Shown one piece after another: positions 18,955 through 27,972 of a DNA stretch of 64,000 bases (position 1 is its first letter; each line of letters begins with the position of its first letter). Under the pieces are notes generated by a model. It saw only the letters and a list, made by a program, of their open reading frames with translations, was not told where the DNA came from and searched no databases. Source of the DNA: Desulfobulbus alkaliphilus (lineage in GTDB: Bacteria > Desulfobacterota > Desulfobulbia > Desulfobulbales > Desulfobulbaceae); NCBI RefSeq assembly GCF_016918545.1, contig NZ_JAFFQC010000023.1, positions 1 to 64,000 on the forward strand. The letters run 5' to 3'. The position numbers and the translations under genes were made by a program.

Positions 18955-20052
18955 TCATCTGTCTTCTGCTTTTTTCCGTCGCTGCGCCCCGATCTTTTCG
19001 GCCAGGGCTTCCTGAACACGGAAATACGGGGCGAGAACACCCATGAACCAGAGCATGCAGAGCAGACCGGCCAGGGCATTGCAGATGCGGAAATTGGTGC
19101 AGGGAGCAAAGATCCGGTCATGCAGAGCGAGCAGAGGGTAACGACCGGTTCCCAGCAGAGGCCGCAGGCAGACATCGGCAAGGAAAAACAGCTGCCAGGC
19201 ATGCGCACGGGTGTATCGACCCAACCGATACATTTTCCGGATCGACCCCGGCAGTCCCCAGTTCCGGCGGAGCATATCCCAGAGAAGCGAGAAAAACGGG
19301 GACAGCAAAAGCTTCCCCGTCTCCTGCTGGACCCGGTAGACGCCGGGCGCCTTGGCAAAAAATGATTCTTCACCGATGCTGTCCATTCCCATGATGATGC
19401 TCATGAGGATATACCGGCGGTGGAAGCCCTCGGTCTCAAAACGACGGGCCGATGTTCCGAGCAGACCGGGCAGGGTCATCAGGGTGCCCTGGGTGCGGAT
19501 TCGGGAGACAAGGCGCTGATCCTCGAGAAAGGGCAGGCGCTCATCAAATCCGCCCAGAAACCGGAAAAATTGCCGCGTCAGCAGCAGGCCCTGATCACCG
19601 TTGACGGTATTGAGGCGATTGCACCCAGTTTTTTCCTCGAGAAATCGGTAGGCCAGGGTATTGCCCGGCTGCGAGCGTATGAACCGCAGACGAAAATGGC
19701 CCGCGACCCATGCGGTTGCCAAGGCAGCCTCCTGGATGGCTTGCAGAGACCTGGCGAGAAGCAGAGGATCCATGATTCTGCTGTCGGCATGGAGAAACAG
19801 CAGATAGGTGCCCCTGGCCTGTTCCGCGGCCGCATTCATCTGCGCACCCCGCCCGCGCCTGCCTGGTATCCATCTGGCTCCGAAGGTCTCGGCCACGGTA
19901 CGGGTTGCATCCACGGACCCACCATCACCGACCAGGATCTCAAAAAGGCAATCCCGCTGCTTTTCGAGATCAGCCAGCAAGAGCGGCAGGATACCGGCCT
20001 CATTGAGAGTCGGGATGATAATGCTCAGCACCGGCCGATAGCCGCACCCCAT
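18955..20052 (-). CDS. Glycosyltransferase family 2, TIGR04283 (arsenosugar biosynthesis)-like
   Basis: A 365-residue protein. The first 220 residues are a GT-A domain: LSIIIPTLNEAGILPLLL, then VGDGGSVDATRTVAE, GRGAQMNAAAEQARG and the metal motif FLHADSRI. The C-terminal part has helical segments and one clear membrane-like stretch (ICNALAGLLCMLWFMGVLA). It resembles the TIGR04283 'arsenosugar biosynthesis' glycosyltransferases; that name is a family label and the substrate here is unknown. The long frame extends upstream over zwf, but the ATG at 20052 with AGGAGG before it is the start. Last gene of the sugar operon. Confidence 0.8.
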   Translation of the reverse strand: MGCGYRPVLSIIIPTLNEAGILPLLLADLEKQRDCLFEILVGDGGSVDATRTVAETFGARWIPGRRGRGAQMNAAAEQARGTYLLFLHADSRIMDPLLLARSLQAIQEAALATAWVAGHFRLRFIRSQPGNTLAYRFLEEKTGCNRLNTVNGDQGLLLTRQFFRFLGGFDERLPFLEDQRLVSRIRTQGTLMTLPGLLGTSARRFETEGFHRRYILMSIIMGMDSIGEESFFAKAPGVYRVQQETGKLLLSPFFSLLWDMLRRNWGLPGSIRKMYRLGRYTRAHAWQLFFLADVCLRPLLGTGRYPLLALHDRIFAPCTNFRICNALAGLLCMLWFMGVLAPYFRVQEALAEKIGAQRRKKAEDR

Positions 20053-20110
20053 ATGCAGGTATCCTCCTGGATGCCGTAAGCGCACCGCTCCCTGGCTGAC
20101 CAACGACTCA

Positions 20111-21634
20111 TCATCCCGTTTCCGCTGTCCGGGCCGGCTGCAGCCAGTTGTGCTGCTGCCTGGCCACCATGTGATCCGCGGCCGCCGGTCCCCAGCTTCC
20201 CGCGGGATAATTGGCAAAATCCGTTGCCGGGACCGCTTCCCAGGCCTCAAGAATCGGCGCGACCACCTGCCAGGCACTGTCCACCTGGTCGGCTCGCATA
20301 AAGAGGGTGGCATCACCGCGGATCACATCGAGCAACAGCGTTTCATAGGCCTCGGGAGCGGAGGTTTTGAAGGCCTCGCTGTAGAGAAATTTCATCTCCG
20401 CCCCACCCAGGAGCAGCCGGGTTCCAGGCTGTTTGACCTGGATCATGGTGCCGATACCTTCCTGGGGCTGGATACGAATAACTATACGATTGGGCTGCCA
20501 ACTCTCCACCGCCGCCGAGGGGAAAAACTGGTGCGGCGGCGAGCGGAAAACAACAGCGACCTCGGAAACCTTGGCTGGGAGACGCTTACCAGTCCGCAGA
20601 TAAAAAGGCACTCCCTGCCACCGCCAGTTATCGATATGAAAAGTAAAAGCAGCGTAGGTTTCAGTGTTGGACACCGGCGAGACGTTCTCCTCTTGACGAT
20701 ATCCGACCACCTTTTCGTCGGCAATGCTTCCTTTGAGATACTGGCCGCGCACAGCGACCCGATGCACGTCCTCGGGTCGGATCGGTCGGATGGCCCGGAG
20801 CACGTCCACCTTTTTGTTGCGGATATCATCGGCGTCAAAAGTGATCGGCGGCTCCATGGCGATCAGGCAGAGGATCTGGAGAAGATGATTCTGGACCATA
20901 TCGCGCAGGGCACCGGCATGATCGTAATATTCGCCCCGCTCCTCAACTCCAACGGTTTCCGCCACCGTGATCTGGACATGATCGATATAACGTCGATTCC
21001 AGATCGGTTCAAACAGGGAGTTGGCAAAACGAAAGGCAAGAATATTCTGGACTGTTTCCTTGCCGAGATAATGGTCGATCCGATAGATCTGTGATTCGAC
21101 AAACAGGTCATTGAGAAAATGGTTGAGCGAACGAGCCGAAGCCAGATCCCGGCCAAAGGGTTTCTCCACCACCAAACGGTCATGGGCGCAATCCCGGCAG
21201 ACGCCAAGCCGCTGCAACATGATTGCAGCCGGCTGCATCATGACCGGCGGCACCGCCAGATAGTAGATCCGGTTGGCCCTCGCCCCCCATTCTCCCTCAA
21301 TCTCCTCGAGCCGGGTCCGCAGTGCGGAACCGGCCGCGGGATGAGTCAGGTCTTCAGAAAGGTAGGAGATATTGCCGGCAAAAGCATCCCAGGTAGCGGC
21401 GTCTACCTCTCCCCGCCGGGAAAAACGGGTTATCCCTTCCCGGAGCCGCTCCCTGAAGACATCATTGTCCAGGTTTTTCCGGGCCACACCGATAATGGCA
21501 AAGCGCTCCGGCAGCTGCTGGTCGAGGAGGAGGTTATACAGCGCCGGCACGAGTTTGCGCCGGGTCAGATCGCCACCAGCCCCGAAAATGACGAGAATCG
21601 TTGGTTCAAACCGCGCCTGGCTGGTCATCCTCAT
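20111..21634 (-). CDS. zwf: Glucose-6-phosphate 1-dehydrogenase
   Basis: Oxidises glucose 6-phosphate to 6-phosphogluconolactone, producing NADPH. The 507 residues are normal for the family. The dinucleotide fold is at the N-terminus (ILVIFGAGGDLTRRKLVPALYNL), followed by EKPFGRD and the substrate-binding/catalytic signature RIDHYLGKE near residue 185. Its start overlaps the stop of gnd in an ATGA arrangement, so the two enzymes are translationally coupled; an ATG two codons later with better ribosome-binding spacing could be the real start. The lactonase for the next step is not in this operon but at 58726. Confidence 0.96.
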   Translation of the reverse strand: MRMTSQARFEPTILVIFGAGGDLTRRKLVPALYNLLLDQQLPERFAIIGVARKNLDNDVFRERLREGITRFSRRGEVDAATWDAFAGNISYLSEDLTHPAAGSALRTRLEEIEGEWGARANRIYYLAVPPVMMQPAAIMLQRLGVCRDCAHDRLVVEKPFGRDLASARSLNHFLNDLFVESQIYRIDHYLGKETVQNILAFRFANSLFEPIWNRRYIDHVQITVAETVGVEERGEYYDHAGALRDMVQNHLLQILCLIAMEPPITFDADDIRNKKVDVLRAIRPIRPEDVHRVAVRGQYLKGSIADEKVVGYRQEENVSPVSNTETYAAFTFHIDNWRWQGVPFYLRTGKRLPAKVSEVAVVFRSPPHQFFPSAAVESWQPNRIVIRIQPQEGIGTMIQVKQPGTRLLLGGAEMKFLYSEAFKTSAPEAYETLLLDVIRGDATLFMRADQVDSAWQVVAPILEAWEAVPATDFANYPAGSWGPAAADHMVARQQHNWLQPARTAETG

Positions 21635-22656
21635 TTCTCCCTGGGTCCTGATTTTTCCATATGGCCGCCAAACTGATAGCGCATGGCGGAAAGCAGCTGA
21701 TCAGCAAACCCGGCCTGACCGCGTGAACTGAAACGCTGATACAGGGCTGTGCTCAACACCGGCGTCGGCACTCCGGCCTCGATGGCGGTGCTGATGGTCC
21801 AGCGTCCCTCGCCGGAATCGGAGACCCTGCCGGAGTACCCGTCCAGCGCGGGACTCTCATTGAGCGCCTGAGCGGTTAAATCCAGCAACCAGGAGGGAAT
21901 GACGCTGCCCCGCCGCCATACTTCGGCAATATCTGCCAGATTGAAATCATATTGAAAATACTCCGGATGGCGGAGAGGCGTTGTTTCCGCATCTCTGTCC
22001 TGTTGCCTGCTGCCCACATTGGCATGATGGAGGATGTTGAATCCCTCGGCGTAGGCGGCCATCAGGCCGTATTCAATACCATTGTGGATCATTTTGACGA
22101 AATGACCGGCCCCGCTGGCGCCGCAGTGGAGGTATCCCTGTTCCGCGGTGGACCCGCTCTGATGGCGTCCGGGTGTTGGTAGAGCGGCACTGCTTCCCGG
22201 GGCCAGGGCTCGGAAAACAGGATCGAGCGTCCGTACCGCTTCCAACTCACCGCCGATCATCAGGCAATATCCCCGTTCAAGTCCCCACACCCCGCCGCTG
22301 GTCCCCACATCCAGATAACGGATGCCCTTGGCCTGCAGGGCGCGGCTCCGGCGGATGTCGTCCTGATAATTGGAGTTGCCGCCATCGACCAGGATATCGC
22401 CGGCTTCCAGCAGGGGGACGATTGTGTCAATCACCCCCTCCACCGCGGCGGCCGGCACCATCATCCAGATCACCCGCGGAGTTTCGAGACCGGCGACAAA
22501 CTCCGTATACGCCAGGGTGCCCACAGCTCCCGCCTGGACAAAGGGCTCAATCGCTTCAGCCCGCCGACCATACACCACACAGGAATGCCCCTGGCGCAGC
22601 AGCCTCCGCACCATATCACCACCCATTCGACCCAGACCGATCATACCAATTTGCAT
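21631..22656 (-). CDS. gnd: 6-Phosphogluconate dehydrogenase, decarboxylating, short (GndA) type
   Basis: Oxidative decarboxylation of 6-phosphogluconate to ribulose 5-phosphate. The dinucleotide-binding motif is at the very start (MQIGMIGLGRMGGDMVRRLL), then DGGNSNYQD, the substrate motif YLDVGTSGGVWGLERGY, and GHFVKMIHNGIEYGLM with the catalytic Lys and a Glu. At 341 residues it belongs to the short bacterial form. A segment of about 25 residues (PGSSAALPTPGRHQSGSTAEQG) is a loop often found in this group. The ATG at 22656 is preferred to upstream starts because GGAGGACAAT directly precedes it. Confidence 0.95.
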   Translation of the reverse strand: MQIGMIGLGRMGGDMVRRLLRQGHSCVVYGRRAEAIEPFVQAGAVGTLAYTEFVAGLETPRVIWMMVPAAAVEGVIDTIVPLLEAGDILVDGGNSNYQDDIRRSRALQAKGIRYLDVGTSGGVWGLERGYCLMIGGELEAVRTLDPVFRALAPGSSAALPTPGRHQSGSTAEQGYLHCGASGAGHFVKMIHNGIEYGLMAAYAEGFNILHHANVGSRQQDRDAETTPLRHPEYFQYDFNLADIAEVWRRGSVIPSWLLDLTAQALNESPALDGYSGRVSDSGEGRWTISTAIEAGVPTPVLSTALYQRFSSRGQAGFADQLLSAMRYQFGGHMEKSGPREK

Positions 22657-22726
22657 ATTGTCCTCCATCGGGAGTTTTTTTTGAATCCACCTGAGCGAGC
22701 AACACTTCAGCAGGCGCGATGCATGT

Positions 22727-24211
22727 TCAACGTGTACCCTCTTGCTTGTTATCATCTGTTTCCCAGGTACAGGCCCGACCCTTGAAGCTGAAAAAGAATT
22801 TGAGACCTTTGCGAACAGTGGCCGAAAATATTTTCGGAGAAAAAACCGAGCCGACCACCCGCTTGTTGATCTCGCCCAGGGTTGGATAGGGATGGATGGC
22901 CGAGGCAATCCTGGTCAGCCGCACCCCGCCGTTCATAATCGCCACCCACTCACTCAAGAGATCCCCGGCCTGCGGACCAAGAATCTGCACGCCCAGGGGT
23001 TTTTCTTTCCGGTCCAGCAGCAGTTTGATCCGACCAACCTCTTCTCCTTCAGCCAGGGCCCGGTCATTACCGCTGAACTCTTCGCTCCACACAGAATACT
23101 CGATCCCGGCCTTGCAGGCGCTTTTCTCGTTCATACCTATACTGGCCAGCTGGGGATGACAGTAGGTGCACCAGGGCACATGGGTATAATCGGTCTTTTT
23201 GGGCAGATGAAAAATAGCATTGCTGACCACAACCCCACCCTCATAGCCGGCAACATGGGTGAATTGATACCCGCCAATGACATCACCAGCGGCATAAATG
23301 TGTTTATGTCTGGTCCGTAGACTCCTGTTGACCGTGATGCCCTGCCGGTCAACAGCAATGTTGATGTGTTCAAGACCAAGCCCGGCCACATTGGGGGCGC
23401 GGCCGGCAGCCACGAGCAGTGCTTCGCCTTCCAAGGTCTCGGTCTCACCTGCTGCATTGGCCAGAATCACCTGACGCCTGGGACCCAGATCGCTGACCCT
23501 GGTCACCGCGGCGTTCATCCGAAAGACGACCCCTTCCCGCTCGAGTTCCTGGCGGACCAGCTCAGCCATGTCCCGATCCTCCTTGGCCAGGATCTGATCA
23601 CCACGCTCGATCACCGTGACTTTACTGCCCAGACGACAAAAGGCCTGGGCCATTTCCACGGCAATGGGACCGCCGCCGAGCACCAGCATTGAGCCGGGTA
23701 GTGTATCAAGGGAAAAGAGATCACGATTGGTCAGATAGGGTGTTGTATCGAGCCCCTCGACCGGAGGAATCGCTGCTGAAGAACCGGTGGCAATGACCCA
23801 GGAACGGGCGGTTATGGCGGTGCCATCGAGATCCACTGTATGCTCGTCGGTGAACACCGGATCGCCGAACTCGACCTTTGCCCCCAATCGACAGAACCTC
23901 TCCACCGAGTCATGGTGCTGGATGGTGCTGATCACCGACCTGATCCGGTCGGCAACCTTCCGGAAGTCCACCGGTGGCGGGGTGAAGGCGGGCAGACCGA
24001 ATTGTGTTGCATTGTTCATAAGATGATAGACGTGGGCGGTCTTGATCAGGGTTTTACTGGGGACACAACCGTAATGAAGACAATCCCCACCTAAGGCCGC
24101 TTCTTTTTCGATCAGCAGGGTTTTCGCGCCGAGCTGGGCCGCCCCGGAGGCCACGGTCAGTCCCGCGGCGCCACCGCCGATAATACCGATGTCATAATCA
24201 TAGTCAGCCAT
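22727..24211 (-). CDS. Dihydrolipoamide dehydrogenase / mercuric reductase-like flavoprotein
   Basis: A 494-residue FAD disulfide oxidoreductase. Visible are the N-terminal FAD fold (DIGIIGGGAAGLTVASGAA), the redox disulfide Cys44/Cys49 (GGDCLHYGCVPSK), the NAD fold (SMLVLGGGPIAVEMAQ), the FAD motif YAAGDVIGG and the C-terminal dimerisation domain. The C-terminal catalytic motif reads AIHPYPT rather than the classic HxHPT, as in the uncharacterised mercuric-reductase-like branch, so the substrate is probably not lipoamide. There are no mer or 2-oxoacid dehydrogenase genes nearby. It lies in the sugar operon between the VTT protein and gnd. Confidence 0.85.
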   Translation of the reverse strand: MADYDYDIGIIGGGAAGLTVASGAAQLGAKTLLIEKEAALGGDCLHYGCVPSKTLIKTAHVYHLMNNATQFGLPAFTPPPVDFRKVADRIRSVISTIQHHDSVERFCRLGAKVEFGDPVFTDEHTVDLDGTAITARSWVIATGSSAAIPPVEGLDTTPYLTNRDLFSLDTLPGSMLVLGGGPIAVEMAQAFCRLGSKVTVIERGDQILAKEDRDMAELVRQELEREGVVFRMNAAVTRVSDLGPRRQVILANAAGETETLEGEALLVAAGRAPNVAGLGLEHINIAVDRQGITVNRSLRTRHKHIYAAGDVIGGYQFTHVAGYEGGVVVSNAIFHLPKKTDYTHVPWCTYCHPQLASIGMNEKSACKAGIEYSVWSEEFSGNDRALAEGEEVGRIKLLLDRKEKPLGVQILGPQAGDLLSEWVAIMNGGVRLTRIASAIHPYPTLGEINKRVVGSVFSPKIFSATVRKGLKFFFSFKGRACTWETDDNKQEGTR

Positions 24212-24234
24212 GCTGTTTCTCCTTTGTCCACAAT

Positions 24235-24942
24235 TTACGGCACGGTGGGATCATCGGGTGTCGGCGGGAGGTTGTACCGAGCCCGGTACCATGCCAGGAT
24301 TTTTTTGACGGTCAGGGGAAACAAGCCGAGCAGGGCAAAAGAAAAGAGGACCCCCGGTGAAATGATGCCGGCCAGAGAGTCAATCCTCGCCAGTTCCTTG
24401 CCGGCGTTGACATAGACCATGGTACCGGCCAGCATACCAACCTGCGAGACCCAGAAAAAGGTGAACAGCCGCATTCTGGTCAGGCCCATGAGTAGATTGA
24501 TGACAAAAAAAGGAAAAATCGGCACCAGCCGCAGGGTAAAGAGATAAAAGGCCCCTTCTTTTTCAATGCCGGCATGAATGGTGACCAGTTTGTCACCAAA
24601 CCTCTGCTGAACCCAATCGCGGAGCAGAAAACGCGCGACCAGGCAGGCCAGGGTGGCGCCGATGGTACTGGCAAAGGAGACCACCAGGGTGCCGATCCAG
24701 AAACCGAACAACCCGCCCCCTGCCAGGGTCAACACCGCCGCCCCGGGCAGCGACAGGGCGGTCACAGCGATGTACACCCCCATGTATCCGGTGATGAAAG
24801 GGATTCGGTTGTGCAGGTACAGCGCCTGCAGCCTTTCATGCGATGCCTTGAGATACTCCAGGGTCAGGTATTGTCCTAAATCAAAAAAGAAAAAGGCGGC
24901 AACTCCCAGAAGGAAAACACCCGCGAGGGTGATCCGCTGCAT
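24235..24942 (-). CDS. TVP38/TMEM64-family membrane protein (VTT domain)
   Basis: A 235-residue inner-membrane protein with five or six membrane segments. The VTT (DedA-like) signature includes the glycine-rich stretch GGGLFGFWIGTLVVSFASTIGATLACLVARFLLRD and the re-entrant motif RLVPIFPFFVINLLMGLT. Relatives are implicated in lipid scrambling or polyprenyl-phosphate recycling; the substrate here is unknown. An ATG at 24942 is used. A GTG at 24966 would overlap the glucokinase stop as GTGA, preceded by AGAGGGA, and may be the true start. Another VTT domain is fused to a phospholipase D at 31679. Confidence 0.8.
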   Translation of the reverse strand: MQRITLAGVFLLGVAAFFFFDLGQYLTLEYLKASHERLQALYLHNRIPFITGYMGVYIAVTALSLPGAAVLTLAGGGLFGFWIGTLVVSFASTIGATLACLVARFLLRDWVQQRFGDKLVTIHAGIEKEGAFYLFTLRLVPIFPFFVINLLMGLTRMRLFTFFWVSQVGMLAGTMVYVNAGKELARIDSLAGIISPGVLFSFALLGLFPLTVKKILAWYRARYNLPPTPDDPTVP

Positions 24943-24962
24943 CGTTTGTTTTCTGTTCCCGG

Positions 24963-25940
24963 TCACGCCCTGTCCCTCTGCTGCATACTCTGCCGGCCAT
25001 AAAACGCAGCGCCCCAGAGACCGCTGTCCTCGTTGTCGATGAGAAAAACCGGGATATTGGCCAGCAGGTGCCCCATCGTCGGTGAAGCATGAAATTCCCT
25101 CTGGAAAGAGGGATGCGTCAGCAGTTCGGGGTTTTTGGCAGCTACGCCGCCGGCAACATAGAGCCCGCCCAGGGCCAGGGTATCGAGGGCATAGTCGCGG
25201 CACACACGGCCAAGGAATGTTGCCGCCCAATCCAGGGTTTCTCCAGCCCTGCCTTCGGCAAAGAGGGCAGAAACCTGCTTTGGCTCCAGGTCATTGCCGG
25301 AAAGGAACCAGTGGAGATAACGCAGGCCACGACCGGAAACCACCAGGTCACCGGTGATGACCTGCTCGCCGCTTTTGTCGCGATAGAATTCCTGGAACGC
25401 CCACTCACGCGAAGAAACAAAGGGGAAGCAGGCATGCCCTCCTTCCGAGGGCAGGGCGAGAAATCCCTGACCCGGGACCGGCACCAGGGTCGCCTTGCCC
25501 AGGCCGGTGCCGGCCCCCAGCACAGCGATGACCCCATCAGCAACTGCAGTGCCCGGTAGCACAGGGCGGGCCGCAAGGCCCACCGGCGAACGGCAGGCAT
25601 AGGCCTGGGCAACAAAATCGTTGATCAGGCGAGTCTTGCGCACCAGATCCTCGGTATCAAGATCGCGCTTGAGATCGATATCCCAGGGGATGTTGGGTGG
25701 TGCGCTATAGGTCCCGTGTTCCACCGGCCCGGCAATGGCAAAAACCGAAATGTCGGCACTGGTGACGGTCAGGGGAAATTCACTGGCATGCAACTGCTCC
25801 AGCAGGTGGGCAAAGGATGTCGCCCCGGTGGTGGGCAGCCACTGTATCCCCTCAAGAACAAGGAGATCATCCTCTTCTACCCGAAATAGGGCGAAACGGC
25901 TATTGGTACCGCCGATATCCGCGGCAAGAAGCGTTGTCAT
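24963..25940 (-). CDS. glk: Glucokinase
   Basis: Phosphorylates glucose to glucose 6-phosphate, feeding the zwf/gnd enzymes of the same operon. A 325-residue Glk-family (PF02685) protein. It has the ATP/phosphate motif LLAADIGGTNSRFALF at the N-terminus, the catalytic Asp in LINDFVAQAYA, a second phosphate loop VLGAGTGLGKA and the glucose-binding LPSEGGHACF. The ATG at 25940 follows GGGAGG. It is the first gene of the operon, with a MITE copy directly upstream between it and the divergent radical SAM gene. Confidence 0.93.
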   Translation of the reverse strand: MTTLLAADIGGTNSRFALFRVEEDDLLVLEGIQWLPTTGATSFAHLLEQLHASEFPLTVTSADISVFAIAGPVEHGTYSAPPNIPWDIDLKRDLDTEDLVRKTRLINDFVAQAYACRSPVGLAARPVLPGTAVADGVIAVLGAGTGLGKATLVPVPGQGFLALPSEGGHACFPFVSSREWAFQEFYRDKSGEQVITGDLVVSGRGLRYLHWFLSGNDLEPKQVSALFAEGRAGETLDWAATFLGRVCRDYALDTLALGGLYVAGGVAAKNPELLTHPSFQREFHASPTMGHLLANIPVFLIDNEDSGLWGAAFYGRQSMQQRDRA

Positions 25941-26022
25941 CGCTGATCCTCCCTGTTGCGCTGTTCCTTGGATTCTGTATCCCTGCTGCGTTACCCGCAA
26001 AGCAGCTCAACCATCCCATAAA

Positions 26023-26132
26023 TCTGAATCCGTGACGGCTGGACGTTTGTCTTGAACATATCTTGCTGTGATCATTATGTAATTTCAGCGAAACCCTTGA
26101 CAATACCCTTCACCAGCCGTCACGGATTCAGG
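26023..26132 (+). repeat. MITE-like interspersed element, copy B, with 10-bp target-site duplication
   Basis: A 110-bp element. The left arm TCTGAATCCGTGACGGCTGG (26023-26042) and the right arm CCAGCCGTCACGGATTCAGG (26113-26132) are perfect inverted repeats except for the first base. ATCCCATAAA occurs directly on both sides (26013-26022 and 26133-26142), which fits a target duplication made on insertion. This is the best preserved copy. Confidence 0.88.
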
Positions 26133-26160
26133 ATCCCATAAAAAAAAGCATAAGTTTACG

Positions 26161-26192
26161 TTGACACAAAAACCGAACTTGTCAATCTTAAT
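26161..26192 (+). promoter_or_regulatory. Possible promoter/operator of the radical SAM-ABC operon
   Basis: TTGACA at 26161-26166 is a consensus -35 box and also one arm of the inverted repeat TTGACA-N13-TGTCAA (second arm 26180-26185). The -10 position is poor (AATCTT or TCTTAA). It lies about 60-90 bases before the start at 26252. Confidence 0.3.
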
Positions 26193-26251
26193 CAGATGCG
26201 CCGGCATCAGTGCCGACCGGGCCGGCCCCACCTTCACACAGGACATCCAGT

Positions 26252-27286
26252 ATGCTCGAATCCATTTATTATGTCATCACCTGGGCCTGCCGCCGGGAAT
26301 GTGCCCATTGTTATGATGATCGATTCCGACCATATACGCCGGTTGAAGTCGATGACCTGATTGCCCGGGAAAAGGCGATCCTGCCGCGCATCGTTGCCAA
26401 CCTGCCGGAGGAACTGCAATATATTGATCTGGAAGATCAAGACGCAAACGGCACGTTTCCGAGCAAAAGCGGGCGCATCATTCTTTCCGGTGGCGAGGTG
26501 CTCATGGATCCGGTCCGGGAACGGCTCCTTTACCCGCTGCTGGCCATGCTCCGCGGCCGCTACGCAAGAGATGTACGCCTGGTCATCCAGACCAGCGGCG
26601 ATCTGCTCACCCCGGAGATCATCAACCAACTCCTGGAACAGGGGATATGGATGATTTCGGTGTCTTCCATCGACTCATTCCACGGTGGCGAACTGAGCAG
26701 AGAGCAGGTCAGGGACAATCTCACCCGGATGTTCACCGCGGCGGGCATGCAACCCTCGGCACTTGCCGCCGGCGAACGTCGCTGGCGGGATGAAGAGGGA
26801 CCGGTTTTCAGTTTTTTCGGGGCAACCCGGGATTCGTGGATCGGCAAGCTCTGGCCCAGCGGCCGGGCCTGGAAAAACGGATTGTCCACGGCCCGGTACG
26901 TGGATAATTTTTGCAACAACTGGTCCGGGGGACTCAATTTCCTCAACCTGGGCTACAGCGGGTCAGAGGTGGCCATTGACCCGGAGGGCAATGTTTATCC
27001 CTGCTGCCGGAAAACCCGGCTTCCCTACGGCAATCTCGCCGCCGAACCCCTCCGAACCATTCTGGAGCGGTTGCAGGGGCAGCCCCAATTCGAAGCAATT
27101 ACCAACGGTCACCCGGAGCGCATGGGCCTGATCCATGGGATCAGCCCCGGCGATTTCATCAACCTGAGCCGGACCATCGACCCGCGCGGCAGAGCCTATG
27201 TCAACCGCTGTATCGGCTGTGACCGCCTGCACGAGAAGTATCTCGGCCCGGTCCTGGAAAAACTGCGCCAGCACGACAGACCATGA
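26252..27286 (+). CDS. Radical SAM protein with SPASM-like C-terminal cysteines
   Basis: A 344-residue enzyme. The radical SAM cluster motif is Cys13-x3-Cys17-x2-Cys20 in WACRRECAHC, with the SAM-binding ILSGGEVLMDP near residue 90. The C-terminal region has VYPCCRKTRLPYGNL and a final NRCIGCDRLH, as in SPASM/Twitch auxiliary cluster domains. SPASM enzymes mostly modify peptides or proteins, but I see no precursor peptide gene nearby. Its stop overlaps the start of the ABC ATPase gene by four bases (ATGA), so the enzyme and the transporter are made together. The ATG at 26252 follows AGGAC. Confidence 0.85.
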   Translation: MLESIYYVITWACRRECAHCYDDRFRPYTPVEVDDLIAREKAILPRIVANLPEELQYIDLEDQDANGTFPSKSGRIILSGGEVLMDPVRERLLYPLLAMLRGRYARDVRLVIQTSGDLLTPEIINQLLEQGIWMISVSSIDSFHGGELSREQVRDNLTRMFTAAGMQPSALAAGERRWRDEEGPVFSFFGATRDSWIGKLWPSGRAWKNGLSTARYVDNFCNNWSGGLNFLNLGYSGSEVAIDPEGNVYPCCRKTRLPYGNLAAEPLRTILERLQGQPQFEAITNGHPERMGLIHGISPGDFINLSRTIDPRGRAYVNRCIGCDRLHEKYLGPVLEKLRQHDRP

Positions 27287-27951
27287 AGCATCCGGACGGA
27301 CTGTTGCTGCACCGGGTGACTATTTCCCTCGGCGCTCTTGCACTGATCCCGGAAACCACCCTCACGGTGGCTCCAGGTGAAATCACCACGGTCATGGGTC
27401 CCAGCGGCACCGGCAAATCAACCCTGCTCAACTATCTCTGCGGCACCCTGGCCCCGGCATTTTCCGCAAGCGGCCAGATCTTTATCCATGGTCGGGACAT
27501 ATCGGCGCTGCCCATTGAAAAGCGCCGGATCGGCATTCTCTTCCAGGACGACCTGCTTTTTCCGCACATGAGTGTTGGCGAAAATCTGCTCTTTGCCCTG
27601 CCGCGGAGTGTTAAAGGCCGACACCGACGCCAGGATCTGGCGGAACAGGCCCTGGATGAAGCCGGACTTGCCGGTTATTACCAGCGAAGTCCAGGTACGC
27701 TCTCCGGCGGCCAGCGGGCCCGGGTCGCTCTGATGCGGACCCTGCTATCCAACCCGGAAATCATTCTCCTCGACGAGCCCTTTGCCAAACTGGACACGGA
27801 ACTGCGTACAGTGATCCGCCAGTTTGTCTTCGCGCACATCGCTGCCCGCGCTCTGCCTACCCTGCTGGTTACCCATGACATCCGGGACGCCGAAGCCGCC
27901 GGCGGGCCGCTCTTGTCTCTCGGTGCCCGGGCAACCGATCACCAATCCTGA
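27283..27951 (+). CDS. ABC transporter ATPase, YnjD-like
   Basis: A 222-residue nucleotide-binding subunit. It has Walker A GPSGTGKST (residues 39-46), Q-loop LFQDDLLFPH, signature LSGGQRARVAL, Walker B IILLDEPFAKLD and the switch His in LLVTHD. The sequence and the gene order (ATPase, binding protein, permease with two fused halves) match E. coli ynjD, ynjB and ynjC. It overlaps the radical SAM gene at its start. Confidence 0.9.
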   Translation: MKHPDGLLLHRVTISLGALALIPETTLTVAPGEITTVMGPSGTGKSTLLNYLCGTLAPAFSASGQIFIHGRDISALPIEKRRIGILFQDDLLFPHMSVGENLLFALPRSVKGRHRRQDLAEQALDEAGLAGYYQRSPGTLSGGQRARVALMRTLLSNPEIILLDEPFAKLDTELRTVIRQFVFAHIAARALPTLLVTHDIRDAEAAGGPLLSLGARATDHQS

Positions 27952-27972
27952 AAAACTATTGTGGAGGCTTAT

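Noticed and set aside
20053-20316. N-terminal extension of the glycosyltransferase over the end of zwf
   Set aside because: The extension has no domain match and overlaps zwf coding sequence; the ATG at 20052 has AGGAGG in front.
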